In this document: positions 49,301 through 59,127 of the stretch, piece after piece
How positions within the stretch are numbered: position 1 is the first letter of the stretch
Layout of the letters: every line of letters begins with the position of its first letter
From: Stichopus chloronotus
Taxonomy: Eukaryota; Echinodermata; Holothuroidea; Aspidochirotida; Stichopodidae
Length of the DNA: 64,000 bases
Assembly: GCA_021234535.1 (NCBI GenBank)
Contig: CM037833.1
Location: 23,962,918-24,026,917, forward strand
Reading direction: 5' to 3'
Program-made: the position numbers and the translations under genes
Notes under the pieces: model-generated
Database searches by the model: none
What the model was told of the DNA's origin: nothing
Seen by the model: only the letters and a program-made list of their open reading frames with translations

Positions 49301-52300
49301 TACAGCAACACTGGATCGGCTTGAACGATCAAGTAATTGAAAGCAGCTTCGTTTGGACCGATGGGAGTACTTCCTCATTCCGAAATTGGTTTCCTGGTCA
49401 GCCAAGTGGTGGTGACGCTGGAGACTGTGTTGTACAGTGGAATTTGAGCCGAGGGACATGGGCCGATCAATTTTGTGGCAACACTCGTCCGTATGTTTGT
49501 GAAGTGCCAGCAAAACCAATGCGTGAGTTTTATCTCACCCTGGGATCATATTTCTACCTCTTCACCCCTCCCCTTCTCGATCTCTCTCTCTCCTTGTCTG
49601 TATCATCCAGATAAGAATATGTTTTTACTTAAAACCAGGGACCTTATCAAATAAGTAAACGTGATATTCTCTGATTGCTTACAGCTATGTTAAATGGTTG
49701 TTTATAGAGAATGCGTGGTGTTTCAATAGGTTTGAAACCTCTGAAAATGAGGCGAAAGTCAATTTAACAGCAATATCTACTATTAAACATCTACTTGTTG
49801 GCGGGTACTAACGTGAAACAAATATGCTTTCTTTCCTCAATGTGAGGGATGTTACCTCTTCATAAGTTCATGTTTATTTGTAAAACGTAAAAGAAACTTA
49901 TGTTGGGCTTTTTAATCAAGGACAGATTTTTGCAATGGTAGAACTTTTTATATATTTATTTCATGTCACATAACAGTAATGACAAGTGTTCCATGGGACA
50001 ATTCAAAAGACATCATCAAATACATCATCCACTCATCAAATGCAACAAATACACCAACAAATCCATCCATTCCTTGACTGCCGTCGGCAAGGAATAAAAG
50101 AAATCAAAATGTTTGACTTGTGAAATTAATTAATAAGTGAAAATTGCAACAATTCTCTGTGAAATGTTCCCTTAAATAAGCAAATTGTTCAAATGACATC
50201 GTATCATATTGTATAATTGTATTAGTTTCCTACAAAAATATAACTTGACAACTTCTTTTCTAATTTAGCACGATCATTAAACATTTTGATGCAATGCACA
50301 TTTGATTAAGGGTGTGCATATGTAATGCTACGTTAAAAAACATAAGCAGTGGTGTTCCATGGTAAAGATGTGATAGATCTTTTCTGAAATATTTAAGTGT
50401 ATTTCTGTTTTTGGAGGACTGTCTCACACGATAGTGTAATAACACAAATTTCAAAGAATCATTGTATAGTGGAAGTATTAGAAGTGTACACCTTGTTAAG
50501 ATCCTGACTCCGAAGATACAAATGCTTGTTTTACTGCCGTTACTTTATTATTTGTTGATAAAATGCGATCGACCAGGTTGGATATTAGTCAATTAAAACT
50601 CGTAGGAACTTGCAAGAACGATTTTTTAAGAGACATAAGTTCTTTTATTGATTATTTCTATGAAACATTCACTTAGTGGACTTAAAGGTTTGTGATATGA
50701 CAATGACATTTTTGAGTATTGGGCGCATTTATCATTTGAAATATTGACAAAGCCACAAATTCCATCAAAATCCGTCAAAGATTAACCAGTGTACAGGCAA
50801 TTAGCGTCTCACACCTGTATCATGAATAAACGTTGGCTAAGCATGCCAATTTGTGACGCCAACAGATGGATTCTCCTTTGATATGTCTTAAGTTAATTCC
50901 TTGTTGATATAGTCTTTACTTTAATGAAACTTGAGATTTTAAATGCCAGGACGGTTTTATTTTTGAAGCATGTATTGCCTTCAAAAAAAAAAACAAAAAA
51001 CGATATCACTTACCAAAGTGAACCTCGGTAATTAAGAGCAAAATATATCGGCTTACCTAATGAATACTGACACTGTGCAACACTCCACGTCATTTGTTTT
51101 TGCATTTTTCTTCTTAAACTTTGAAAAGTCATGTCCAAAAAACGGTAAAGGATGTAAACAAAATTCGTACATATTCTTACTCGGGGTTTTACTTTGGAGT
51201 TCTTAATAAAGAGTGCTCCTAGACAGACGCATGTCACAAAACCTTTACATACTCTAATCGGCTACGTAACCTTAAACTTAGCCACCCAAGAAGTAATGCA
51301 GATGGATATGAAATGCGTAAAATCAGGTGGAGTTTTTGTATGATTAATTAAAGGAAAACGTTTATTCTTCACAGTTGCTTGTCGGAGACTCACCATGATA
51401 TCGAATCAACCCGAAATTAATCGCCGTGGAGGATTACTGTACGTCTACGCCATAGAGTCCATTGATGGGCTGAGACCTTCGAATGAAATCGTTTTTGAAA
51501 AGATACTACCATCGTTTGCAGTCCAGTCAGATGTGATCGAGGCAGATGGAATTGCCTGGGGATGTTATCTTAAAGTTAACCTCTTGTCGGCAAAAGGATT
51601 AGCGTACGGTACCTACAGGGCAACGTTAAATTCAGAAGACGATGGCTATTCTGTGGATATACACACCTTTGTGAAGAGGTCCTCGAGTAAGGGATAAGAA
51701 CAAAAATTCGAATCATAATAGCTACATTTTATAGTTCAGATGAAATAAAGATAGCATTAGGTCACTTGCACATTTCCATACATCACTTTCAATTCAGCTG
51801 CTGAATATTCCAAACAAATCTAAAAAATTAGCAAATAACATGTGGCAAAATAACACTTTGAGGGCAATTTTCTATTAAAAGATGACATTCTCAAATGACC
51901 TCCTTAAACATTCGAAGTAACGAAAAACCATCTTTTGTGAATATAAAATCTATCATCTCAGAAAAAACCTTCTAAAAGTTTTTACTTTTCTACAATTTTC
52001 CATTGCTATAACGCCATGAGTCTTTCAAAGAAATATTAGATTGCAACTAATTGTGTTAACAGACTATTTCATCAGGGGAAGGGGATGTTAGGTTGACATA
52101 TGGCTGAAGTTGGGGATCTTGTGTCCTTGCGTCCTTGTAATAAAAAGCAGGGTCAACTCATCCTTGCCGAGAGTGGTTAAAGCTAGGCTGCTTCAGAGCT
52201 ACTCAATTTACCTCTGAAGGTGGATTGAGTCGTAGTTTGCACACCTCACTACCTCACTTCGGTGTGTAAGTAAACTTTGGCTTTGGAGATAACTGAGGTG

Positions 52301-55300
52301 TTTCCTACTCTGCACATTCCTGGACTTATTGATATACACGGAATGTGTGTATGTAACACTGGTATAAATCGTTCAGAATATTTATATTATGACGGCTTGA
52401 AAAGTCTTTGTAAAATTCAAGTGATAATGTAAAAACAACCTATATTGTAAGAAAAATTATTGATAGCATTAAGACAACCGATAAATAACCAAGACGGTTC
52501 TTCACGGAGTTGCATCTTATCCCTATCGTTGCCCATAGTCATTTTACACGTATGCAGATCGAGGGTTTGATTGTACGCGACATTATACACGTAAGTAGTT
52601 CATACGTACAAGTAGCTAGGAATCATCACACGCGGCCTTGGATGTGTCGACAACGCGGCAGCGTTATGTTAATATAGCGTCCACGTGCTCGTCAAAGTAA
52701 ATATCTCCATGCAGATCGCATGTGCGTCAAAGTGATCCATTCATTTCTCATATTTACTTCTCAGATCAGCGGGCAACCACCCTGGGCGTTTCGTCATAAC
52801 GCATTCATTAAATCAGTCAATCATTCAAGAAACACAAATCATTTGCATTAAATGACCCCAACCCCTTACCCACCCTACTTACGTACAGCTTAAATGTTAT
52901 ATCTGAGTGTATCCTATGTGTTTTTTTATTGTCTTTATAAATTCCTGATTGTCACTTTAGAGACAAATAGGATATAATATAAGGAAATTTCCTTTATATT
53001 TTAGAACACATTTGGAAATTAACATTTTCACAAGAATGATGAAGAGCTGACAATAAGAGAATTTCGCAGGTTTACAATTCATTGATGGATATCAACCTTT
53101 AATTATCTACCCAATTCCCTAGCCTGATCAGTTCTTACCGTTAGTAGTAGATGACCGTTGACAGTTTGACACCGTTAATGGTAGACATTCAAACACTGCT
53201 GTTTTATAACACAATAACACAGTTTCGACGAGTCGGCAGATATTATTGCGGTACGGATGGTGGTAATAATTTGAAAAACCCAATCTTCATGTGCACTCGT
53301 GGCTCAGTGGCCTAGTGGATATTCTTAATGATTACTTAAGTAGGTATTATAATCATGAGTTCGCATCCAATGTGTACTGATGTATCTGTCACCAATATTC
53401 CCTCTCCTATACAGCTCCAAGGAAAATATAGCGTATGAAGGTCAAGAAAATTAGAAAAAACAAAACCTTCCGTAAAAAAAGAGGGAAACACAGCAGACGT
53501 TATTCTAAATAATAGCGTTACCCACCTTTTAGTACCCTAAAAAGCTCAATCAATCAAAAAGAGCTCCCTCTTTTTTTTTTTTTTTTGTTTGACAGAGAAC
53601 CTTGCTGTGTTACAAATTACCAACTCAGAGCAGTTTTCGCTGCGTAATTGTGTGAATTTATCCGCGAATAATACTGTACCTGCTATGAGAATTGACTGAA
53701 GTATAATTTAGGCTTCATTCCGAAGAGGGATCTTTCATGAGTTTTAGTGTAGGTTGATTCACGTTCACTAATACATCACCGCGTTGAAGTCGCTCATGTT
53801 TTTTTGCATAATTTAGCTTTCAGTTTTGGATGGATTGTACTTGTGGCCTCCTATGTCCAACTTTGCATGATGTATCTTGCTCAATTGATCGTTAACATGT
53901 CATCACATCCAATGTATTTTCTCATAATTTCATGGTTCATTGTTTCTTCAACGATAAAAATGTTTGCCTTTACCGAATCAGGATCAAGATTTGCAAGTCT
54001 TGATATTTTCAAAAATCAACAAAAGTATGATACAGCATCAGTGCTTTAGTGCAATTTAGTCCAGCTGTCGTTTCAATTGTTTGGGGGTACATTCGTGGAA
54101 GAATGGATATCTCAGGGGTACTTCTCGGTGGTCATGTCACTGATTCTAACGCATCATTTAACTTCATGAAGATTTTTTTTTTCACCACATGGAGCACAAT
54201 TACGACACTAGTAAGGTTGTTAACAAGAAATATCTCTAGTTTGTTACTTTCTGTTAGTTGTACAGGGAAGAAGGAGATATAAGCTTTGCAAGAGTGTAAG
54301 GTCACAAAGGACAAGTAGTAACCACCCTCCACTTAGGCAGTCAGAATTGCCAGACATTATTCATAGCCTCATAAATTATCTACAAGACCAGAATTAGGGC
54401 ACGTTGATTTTATTTATTTTTTTAGATGTGCTCGATACTGGTGGCGTTTACACTTTAACTGTCTATCGCGATTCGTCGAATCCAATGGACGTTGAAGATG
54501 GCAAATACTTAACGGTTCCTTACTCGTCACGGTGTTACAAAATCATTTGGAAAAATGACAAGAAACGTATCGTGAACATCGGGCCAAGGTTCAAGATAGA
54601 TAGTGTGGAGCATGGCGGTATTTATACGATACACCGAAGAGGCAGAAAACAACGTGCTTGGATCGTCCAGATAGAGATTATAGTAGCCAGTGAGTATAGG
54701 AAATGTCCGGTGCATACTGATTTTATTGGTATAAAACATTATTCTTATATAACGTGTTTAATGGCAAAGTAAATGGGAAAAGAACATTTTAGTGCAAGGA
54801 CTGAAGGTACCACTAACCGTGTAAGCTCGTAAGCACAATTTTGAAATGTTTCACAAAATCTAACAAAATGTCACATCTTGGGACTTTGACGCGAAGTTCC
54901 CGTAAATTCTGAACATATACCATTGGCGAAAGGTATTATGACACACATCAACATTATACGGGAGAATCTATGGGAGGAAAAACATTTGGCAAGGATTGTA
55001 CAAAATAAGACATGTGGTCGACATAAGACGTCCAACCAAAACTTCCATAATACCGAAATCAGATCATCAAGCTAACATTAGTATGACATGAAGTCAACTC
55101 TATTTAATATTAACTCAAGAAAGATTTGACCATTTTACAATATTTTACAAAATAGAGTTAGCCTATATCTGGGACCTTGCACCTAGACATTGTGTACATT
55201 CTGAATGTACAACTTAAAATCACTCAGACAAAACATCCACGATGTAGAAGAAAACGTATTCGAGAAATTAAGCATTTTATCGGATTTCATAAAATGGCTA

Positions 55301-58300
55301 ATAAAGGACCAAAAAAACCTAAACACCCCGAAGGTACTGCTAATAGATTATCATTATGACCAACCGTCAACACTGTACAACAGACAAAGCATTTTTGCAA
55401 ATTCCTGAAAACGGACCATGGCCATGCACTACGAAGGGCCATGGAAGAAAAAAATCCTAAGGTACTAAAATGACCCATTACTCAAGAAACATTGAACAAC
55501 CAAACCGAGACAAACCCATATAAGCACTTGGGAAGAGAAGCATTTTGAACAATTGTGCAAAGATGGATGAATAGATGGATGGATGAGTGAATTAAGGAAT
55601 AGGTTGGATAGATGGGTGGGTAGACGGACACCTTGTGGTTACAACTAGCGCACACGAGCATTCTGGTATGAATTACAAATGATGGATATCTCGTATCATG
55701 TAAGGAAACCGAGACGAGTCATTAAATAGTTGTACTAACAATATAAAGTACATGACTTGGGTACTGTGATATGCTTAGGCATTCGGCATGAAAACTGAAT
55801 CAACCAGATACCGTCTTGAAGTCAGAAAAAAATATTGACATTATGTCGATCAATAGATAGGTAGATTGACATATGAAGACTTGAAATGCACTCGTTCATT
55901 AATGCTTAATCCTGCTTTCAGTCTGCTAAAAGCTCTTTTGTGGCAAACTTAAAATTCATAACGTTTCCATTTTCCGTTTCCATGTTCCGGCAAGTGTTCT
56001 TTTGCTGCACGAGTCAGAGTTCAACTTGAGCTTCATACAACTGTTTCTGTTGATTGAGGTTTTCATTAGTTCATTCATGAAGGATGTCTCAACTCAAGGT
56101 ATTGCTATTTCAATTTAGCAGCATCTTAACCGGGTAACATTCCAGCATGGCTCTCTTACGAGCACCATATCGACGAACATATGAGCTCATATACTTTTGA
56201 CCTCAAGATATGTAAGGAGTCCACATGGGTCAGCCTAGAGAGCAAATATGGAGTAGTTATGGGGTCCACATGGGCAATTGTTCCATATTTATATCCTACG
56301 TAACCCATGTGGGTCATATGGGTATCTGGGCTGGCACACATGGACCCCCTTACAGATCTTGGGTTCAAGATCATATGGGAATTATATTTATTTACCTCTC
56401 TGGGGCCCATCCTAGAAAACCTCCATCTTACAGTTCACAATTTTGAAGTTGTTGTGAATGCTGAGCATGTCTTGATTATGGATTGTGTGTGTGTGTGTGT
56501 GTGTCTTACTTAAGTTATTTGGCTTGTCCGACCACATAGCTAAAAATAATAAAGAAGGCATCATCACTTTCGATTTTCTCACAAATTTAGGTTGCCCTGA
56601 AGGTCAAATCTACATTAGCGGTGCTTGCACAACAGCATTGCGTACCTGCAAGAACGGCGGTGTGCTGAGAAATAGCGAAGACCGGTGTGTCTGTCCTCCT
56701 TATTTTGACGGAGATGACTGTTCCTTCAGTGAGTAAAATCGTTGTGTTTCAAAATAGGAGTATTTGGGGCAATTGTTGTCAGTCTTAACCCCAAAAAAGT
56801 AATCCCATTGTGTATCAAGTCTGTATTTTGCTGTAAAAAGAAAAGACGGAACAAAAATGAGTATATGGTAACAGCCGATATGTTTTAACAAAGAGCACAG
56901 TTGTTGTATGGGGAGGGGGGGGATTTAAGTTTATGGACTACAAGCGGCAGATAGTAATGTTAAAGTTTACTTAGCTCATCTTCTAATGGATCTTCTGATA
57001 ACTTTTGTACGTATATCCACGATAAGTGACTTGTCCACAGTTGAGTCAGATACGTTTCAGAAGGTAGATCCAGATTGGTTGTTCTATACATGCATGGTGC
57101 TGGGTGATTTCGCCATTACGGATGCACATCGTATTGTGGCCTATGTGTATAATGTTAAACTCTTAAAAATTAGTCACGGGGGAAGTTGCCTCAATGAACT
57201 CAATGAAGGTGGCTGTCTTCAAAAAGCTCACGTTTTGAATGCATGACAGGCGTATTGGCACTACGCCTTTCGTCTTACGGTATTGTGGTGTCGATAAAGC
57301 TACTCACGGAGATAAGCTAATAGACCACTTCCCAAATCTGTTTGAGATTAACACGAGGCAAAGGAATATGTTTGTTTCATAAATTTGCTACATTAATTAT
57401 AGTCAATACATACAAACACTTTTACAGTACGATTCTACAGTGCATAAAAAATTCAGCTGAACAATCGTACCGTACATGTTGTATGTACATGCGATAATTA
57501 CCGAAATTAATTTAGACTGTCTGGATGTTTGATATCGTATGTAAAACTTCAATTGTGAAAAACGAGTACTAAAATTTCATTGGTTATGTCTTATTTTGAA
57601 TATGCAGTACACGGTTGGAATTAAGTGACTATTACCAATAGTTGGTTATGCTTTATCTGGAATACGTAGTGCGTGATTAAAACTCAATCATAAAGAACAA
57701 CCAAGTACCCGCGTGAGTCCAGAGAACATCATTATAAATGGATTGTTTCGCTGAAAGAAGTTTCAAATCACGCTTACAATGTCTTAAACCACTTCACTAC
57801 AGCCGAAGATGGTATGAGTTTCCTCGGCAATAAATAGTTGTACCAGCAAAAACATGTATGTACCAGAAGCCATTATCTCATACTTCAAAAAGGCGCACAA
57901 GAGAGGATTTTGGTACGTCAACTCAACGTATCAAATGCAGTAGATTGCTCACTGTTTATTCATATTGAATGGCTTATTTGTATCTTCTTATCCAGGAGAG
58001 AAATCATTACTTCTTTAAAATATACTTTGTGGTTCCTGTTAGTTTCTTGGAAAAATGCCAAACTTTCATTTAAAATTGTTTCATTAATTTTCTTGCAAGG
58101 AGTCGGAGGGTATGAAGAGTTTACCATCGGGTATTCTCTCAATGAGAGACTCAGATGCCGTGACTTGATCGGCGGGAATCCTACATGCAAAGGACATCTC
58201 TTCTGCCTTGGCGACCTCTACGGCTGTAAATGTGCACCGGGATGGAAGGGAAACAACTGTGAGCGACGTAAGTCACATTCCAGACAACTCTGAATGTATT

Positions 58301-58988
58301 TTACTGGATTTAAATGTTGTATGACATGCATCTCGAAAACAGCTAACTTCACATTCTAAAGTTGTAGATTGAATAAAAATCCTGCTAATTTTGTTTTTAC
58401 GTATGTTCCACCGTCTCTGAGATATGACTTTTTCGAAGTATATATGAGTAAAGGAAAGCTCTGCATATTGTACTTGTAGTCGTATATCGACCTTAGGTCT
58501 TTTTAATCTCTAACGATGGGGAATTGCCTTATGGAAAAAGATGAGTTTATTATTTGTATGGAAAACTTTGCCCTAGTAGGATTCGAACACGGAACATACA
58601 AGACGGTTGCCCTACCACTGAGCCATTGAGGCATACGTAGTAGAACGCGGCCAACTAAGCTTACATACCACTTGGTATAATAAATAATAATACATACAAT
58701 ATACATATATAAATATGTAATATATACACATATACAGAGGACACGCTCCTCCCATGACGTAATAATGGAAGACTCTAGCATATTCACTTTCATAAAGAGA
58801 ATGTATATGGTTTCTTCACCATTTGCATTTCAATAGTTTACGACTGCAAATTTCTGTGAAATAGATTTTTTTCGTAAAGTTCCTTTGTCTTCTGCATTTC
58901 AGCTTGCCGTAAAGGAAGATGGGGAGCTGATTGCAACTTGAGATGCCCCCCTGATAATTCCGACTGCAACCGTTTCTTTGGGGTGTAG
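43273..58988 (+). CDS. Secreted CTLD-Ig-EGF protein (intact family member)
   Basis: This is a multi-exon gene model joined from splice sites and phases. It comprises signal peptide (43273-43351), a tentative microexon (45258-45279), CTLD (45824-45992 and 49306-49522), a cysteine-poor module (51375-51686), an Ig-like module (54426-54689), EGF1 (56591-56728), EGF2 (58100-58267) and a truncated EGF3 with TAG (58903-58988). The phases join without a break, giving about 484 codons. No transmembrane or kinase segment was seen, so a soluble extracellular lectin-like protein is inferred. The EGF block and second Ig resemble Tie-type receptor ectodomains. Its ligand is unknown. The weakest parts are the first two exons. 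An alternative is two genes, with the lectin ending at a stop just after 51686, if the donor there is not used. Confidence 0.6.
43352..45257. other. Intron (candidate) of unit B gene
   Basis: Contains AC repeats near 43621-43646 and no recognised exon. Sequence specific to unit B. Confidence 0.4.
45258..45279 (+). CDS. Unit B gene, tentative CTLD microexon
   Basis: Acceptor ttctatcag (or cag three bases later) and donor gtgacg enclose 22 (or 19) bases. They encode AGFNLNN and the first two bases of a cysteine codon. Joining to 45824 gives C-Y, the conserved pair that begins many long-form CTLDs. The phases fit the flanking exons (1 in, 2 out). The same frame is open for some distance upstream (…CSPLLSAGFNLNNC), so the exon may be longer. 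Confidence 0.3.
45824..45992 (+). CDS. Unit B gene, CTLD exon 1
   Basis: 169 bp; acceptor atatttcacag, donor gtaagt; phase 2 in, 0 out. It encodes the first half of a C-type lectin domain: AVWELAEEYC (helix with first core cysteine), then FENGHLVSITSNEENDFVYSL, where GHLVSI.S..E is a hallmark of the fold. The short proline run PGPPPTR precedes the exon junction. Confidence 0.85.
45993..49305. other. CTLD intron of 3.3 kb
   Basis: AT-rich intron that splits the lectin domain at the loop before WIGLND. It carries the CATATGG element at 47760-47940 and poly-A/GA tracts near 48300. No exon was recognised in it. Confidence 0.7.
47760..47940. mobile_element. CATATGG-rich element, third copy
   Basis: It starts aggtaacatttcagcatgg, followed by cacatatc/cgggctcat and tatgacccatatga. 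It is the same family as 25545 and 56130 but shorter and at an unrelated position. Confidence 0.5.
49306..49522 (+). CDS. Unit B gene, CTLD exon 2
   Basis: 217 bp; acceptor ataccttacag, donor gtgagt; phase 0 in, 1 out. It encodes WIGLNDQ, then FVWTDGS, FRNWFPGQPSGG, DCVVQ, WADQFC and YVCE, which are the core landmarks of a CTLD with its conserved cysteines. At the position where sugar-binding lectins have EPN or QPD it has QPS, and the WND position reads WAD. Calcium-dependent sugar binding may therefore be altered or lost. Confidence 0.9.
49523..51374. other. Intron of unit B gene
   Basis: AT-rich. The part at 49940-50520 (ttatatatttatttcatgtc … followed by a weak minus-strand frame) resembles an old retroelement 3' end but is too eroded to name. 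Confidence 0.5.
51375..51686 (+). CDS. Unit B gene, cysteine-poor module exon
   Basis: 312 bp, phase 1-1, acceptor ttcttcacag, donor gtaagg. It begins ACRRLTMISNQPEIN and has alternating hydrophobic stretches (GLLYVYAIESI, IAWGCYLKVNLLSAKGL) and GLAYGTYRATL, which looks like the G-x-Y strand F motif of an Ig-like beta-sandwich. I do not recognise the module for certain. If the donor were skipped the frame would stop nine bases later (TAA 51695-51697). The phase 1-1 fit with neighbours favours splicing. Confidence 0.7.
51687..54425. other. Intron of unit B gene
   Basis: Contains the right edge of the unit-B-only 9.4-kb block (about 52180) and a further unit-B-only stretch at 52955-53995. That stretch includes a tRNA-like head (53297-53372) and a poly-T run (about 53571). 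No exon was seen in it. Confidence 0.6.
53297..53372 (+). mobile_element. tRNA-like SINE head
   Basis: GTGGCTCAGTGGCCTAGTGG (A-box-like) and GAGTTCGCATCC (B-box-like) are at tRNA spacing. There is no paired acceptor stem, so it is a SINE fragment rather than a tRNA gene. Confidence 0.45.
54426..54689 (+). CDS. Unit B gene, Ig-like exon
   Basis: 264 bp, phase 1-1, acceptor tttttttag, donor gtgagt. It encodes GVYTLTVYRDSSNP, then RCYKIIWKNDKKRIV, FKIDSVEHGGIYTIHRRG and a basic end. A W in strand C and the G-x-Y motif in strand F (GIYTI) fit an Ig-like fold. There is only one cysteine, so it lacks the usual disulphide. Unit A holds the decayed counterpart at 24479-24726. Confidence 0.8.
54690..56590. 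other. Intron of unit B gene
   Basis: Contains a part lacking from unit A (about 54715-55160), a TGGA-type short repeat near 55560-55625, the CATATGG element (56130-56420) and a (GT)n tract at 56484-56503. Confidence 0.6.
56130..56420. mobile_element. CATATGG-rich element (unit B copy)
   Basis: Orthologous to 25545-25845, with identical left end gggtaacattccagcatgg and near-identical core. It was inserted before the duplication. Confidence 0.6.
56591..56728 (+). CDS. Unit B gene, EGF1 exon
   Basis: 138 bp, phase 1-1, acceptor acaaatttag, donor gtgagt. It encodes an EGF-like module with six cysteines (CPEGQIYISGAC … CKNGGVL … RCVCPPYFDGDDC). It is the same exon as 663-800 and 26412-26549. 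Confidence 0.88.
56729..58099. other. Intron of unit B gene
   Basis: AT-rich intron, with a poly-G stretch near 56910. A frame crossing from here into EGF2 (from 57838) is an intron read-through and not a separate gene. Confidence 0.6.
58100..58267 (+). CDS. Unit B gene, EGF2 exon
   Basis: 168 bp, phase 1-1, acceptor ttcttgcaag, donor gtaagt. It encodes YEEFTIGYSLNERLRC, then GNPTCKGHLFC and GCKCAPGWKGNNC. Six cysteines form the second EGF-like module, with the Tie-like GWKG ending. It is identical at the nucleotide level to the exon in pseudogene copy A. Confidence 0.88.
58268..58902. other. Intron of unit B gene with tRNA-like head
   Basis: It contains the SINE head at 58569-58636 (minus strand), orthologous to 28753-28824, and a short impure AT/AC stretch where unit A has a long (TA)n. 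No exon was seen. Confidence 0.6.
58903..58988 (+). CDS. Unit B gene, terminal exon: truncated EGF3 and stop
   Basis: Acceptor gcatttcag, phase 1. It encodes CRKGRWGADCNLRCPPDNSD, then CNRFFGV and TAG (58986-58988). The G-x-G-ADC-N-x-x-C start is typical of Tie/laminin-like EGF repeats, but the repeat ends before its last cysteines. The exon length (86 bp) and stop position equal those of copy 0. Confidence 0.8.
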
Positions 58989-59121
58989 AGTTTTATCTTC
59001 ATTTTGACCAGATCCACACGTGTTACACAAGGTCTTCTTAATCTTACTGATACTCAAAGTTGCAAATGTAAGCCACATTGTAATGTCTTAATTGATCTCA
59101 AAATTGTGTTTTGTTTTGATT

Positions 59122-59127
59122 ATTAAA
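59122..59127 (+). terminator. Candidate polyadenylation signal of unit B gene
   Basis: ATTAAA 133 bp after the stop, in sequence shared with unit A, where the hexamer is changed (attatgaaa). A plausible but unproven 3' end. Confidence 0.35.

Noticed and set aside
50260..50454. LINE reverse-transcriptase C-terminus on the minus strand
   Set aside because: The frame has a faint likeness and an AT-rich tail nearby, but no motif strong enough to call it.
51375..51697. Reading the frame on to TAA as the true end of a separate lectin gene
   Set aside because: A good donor (cga|gtaagg) in phase 1 precedes the stop, and the next exon is phase 1. I prefer splicing but keep the alternative in the gene entry.
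57838..58293. 151-codon open frame spanning the EGF2 exon
   Set aside because: Its first two-thirds is intron sequence not conserved in copies 0 or A. Only the 58100-58267 part, with splice sites at both ends, is coding.
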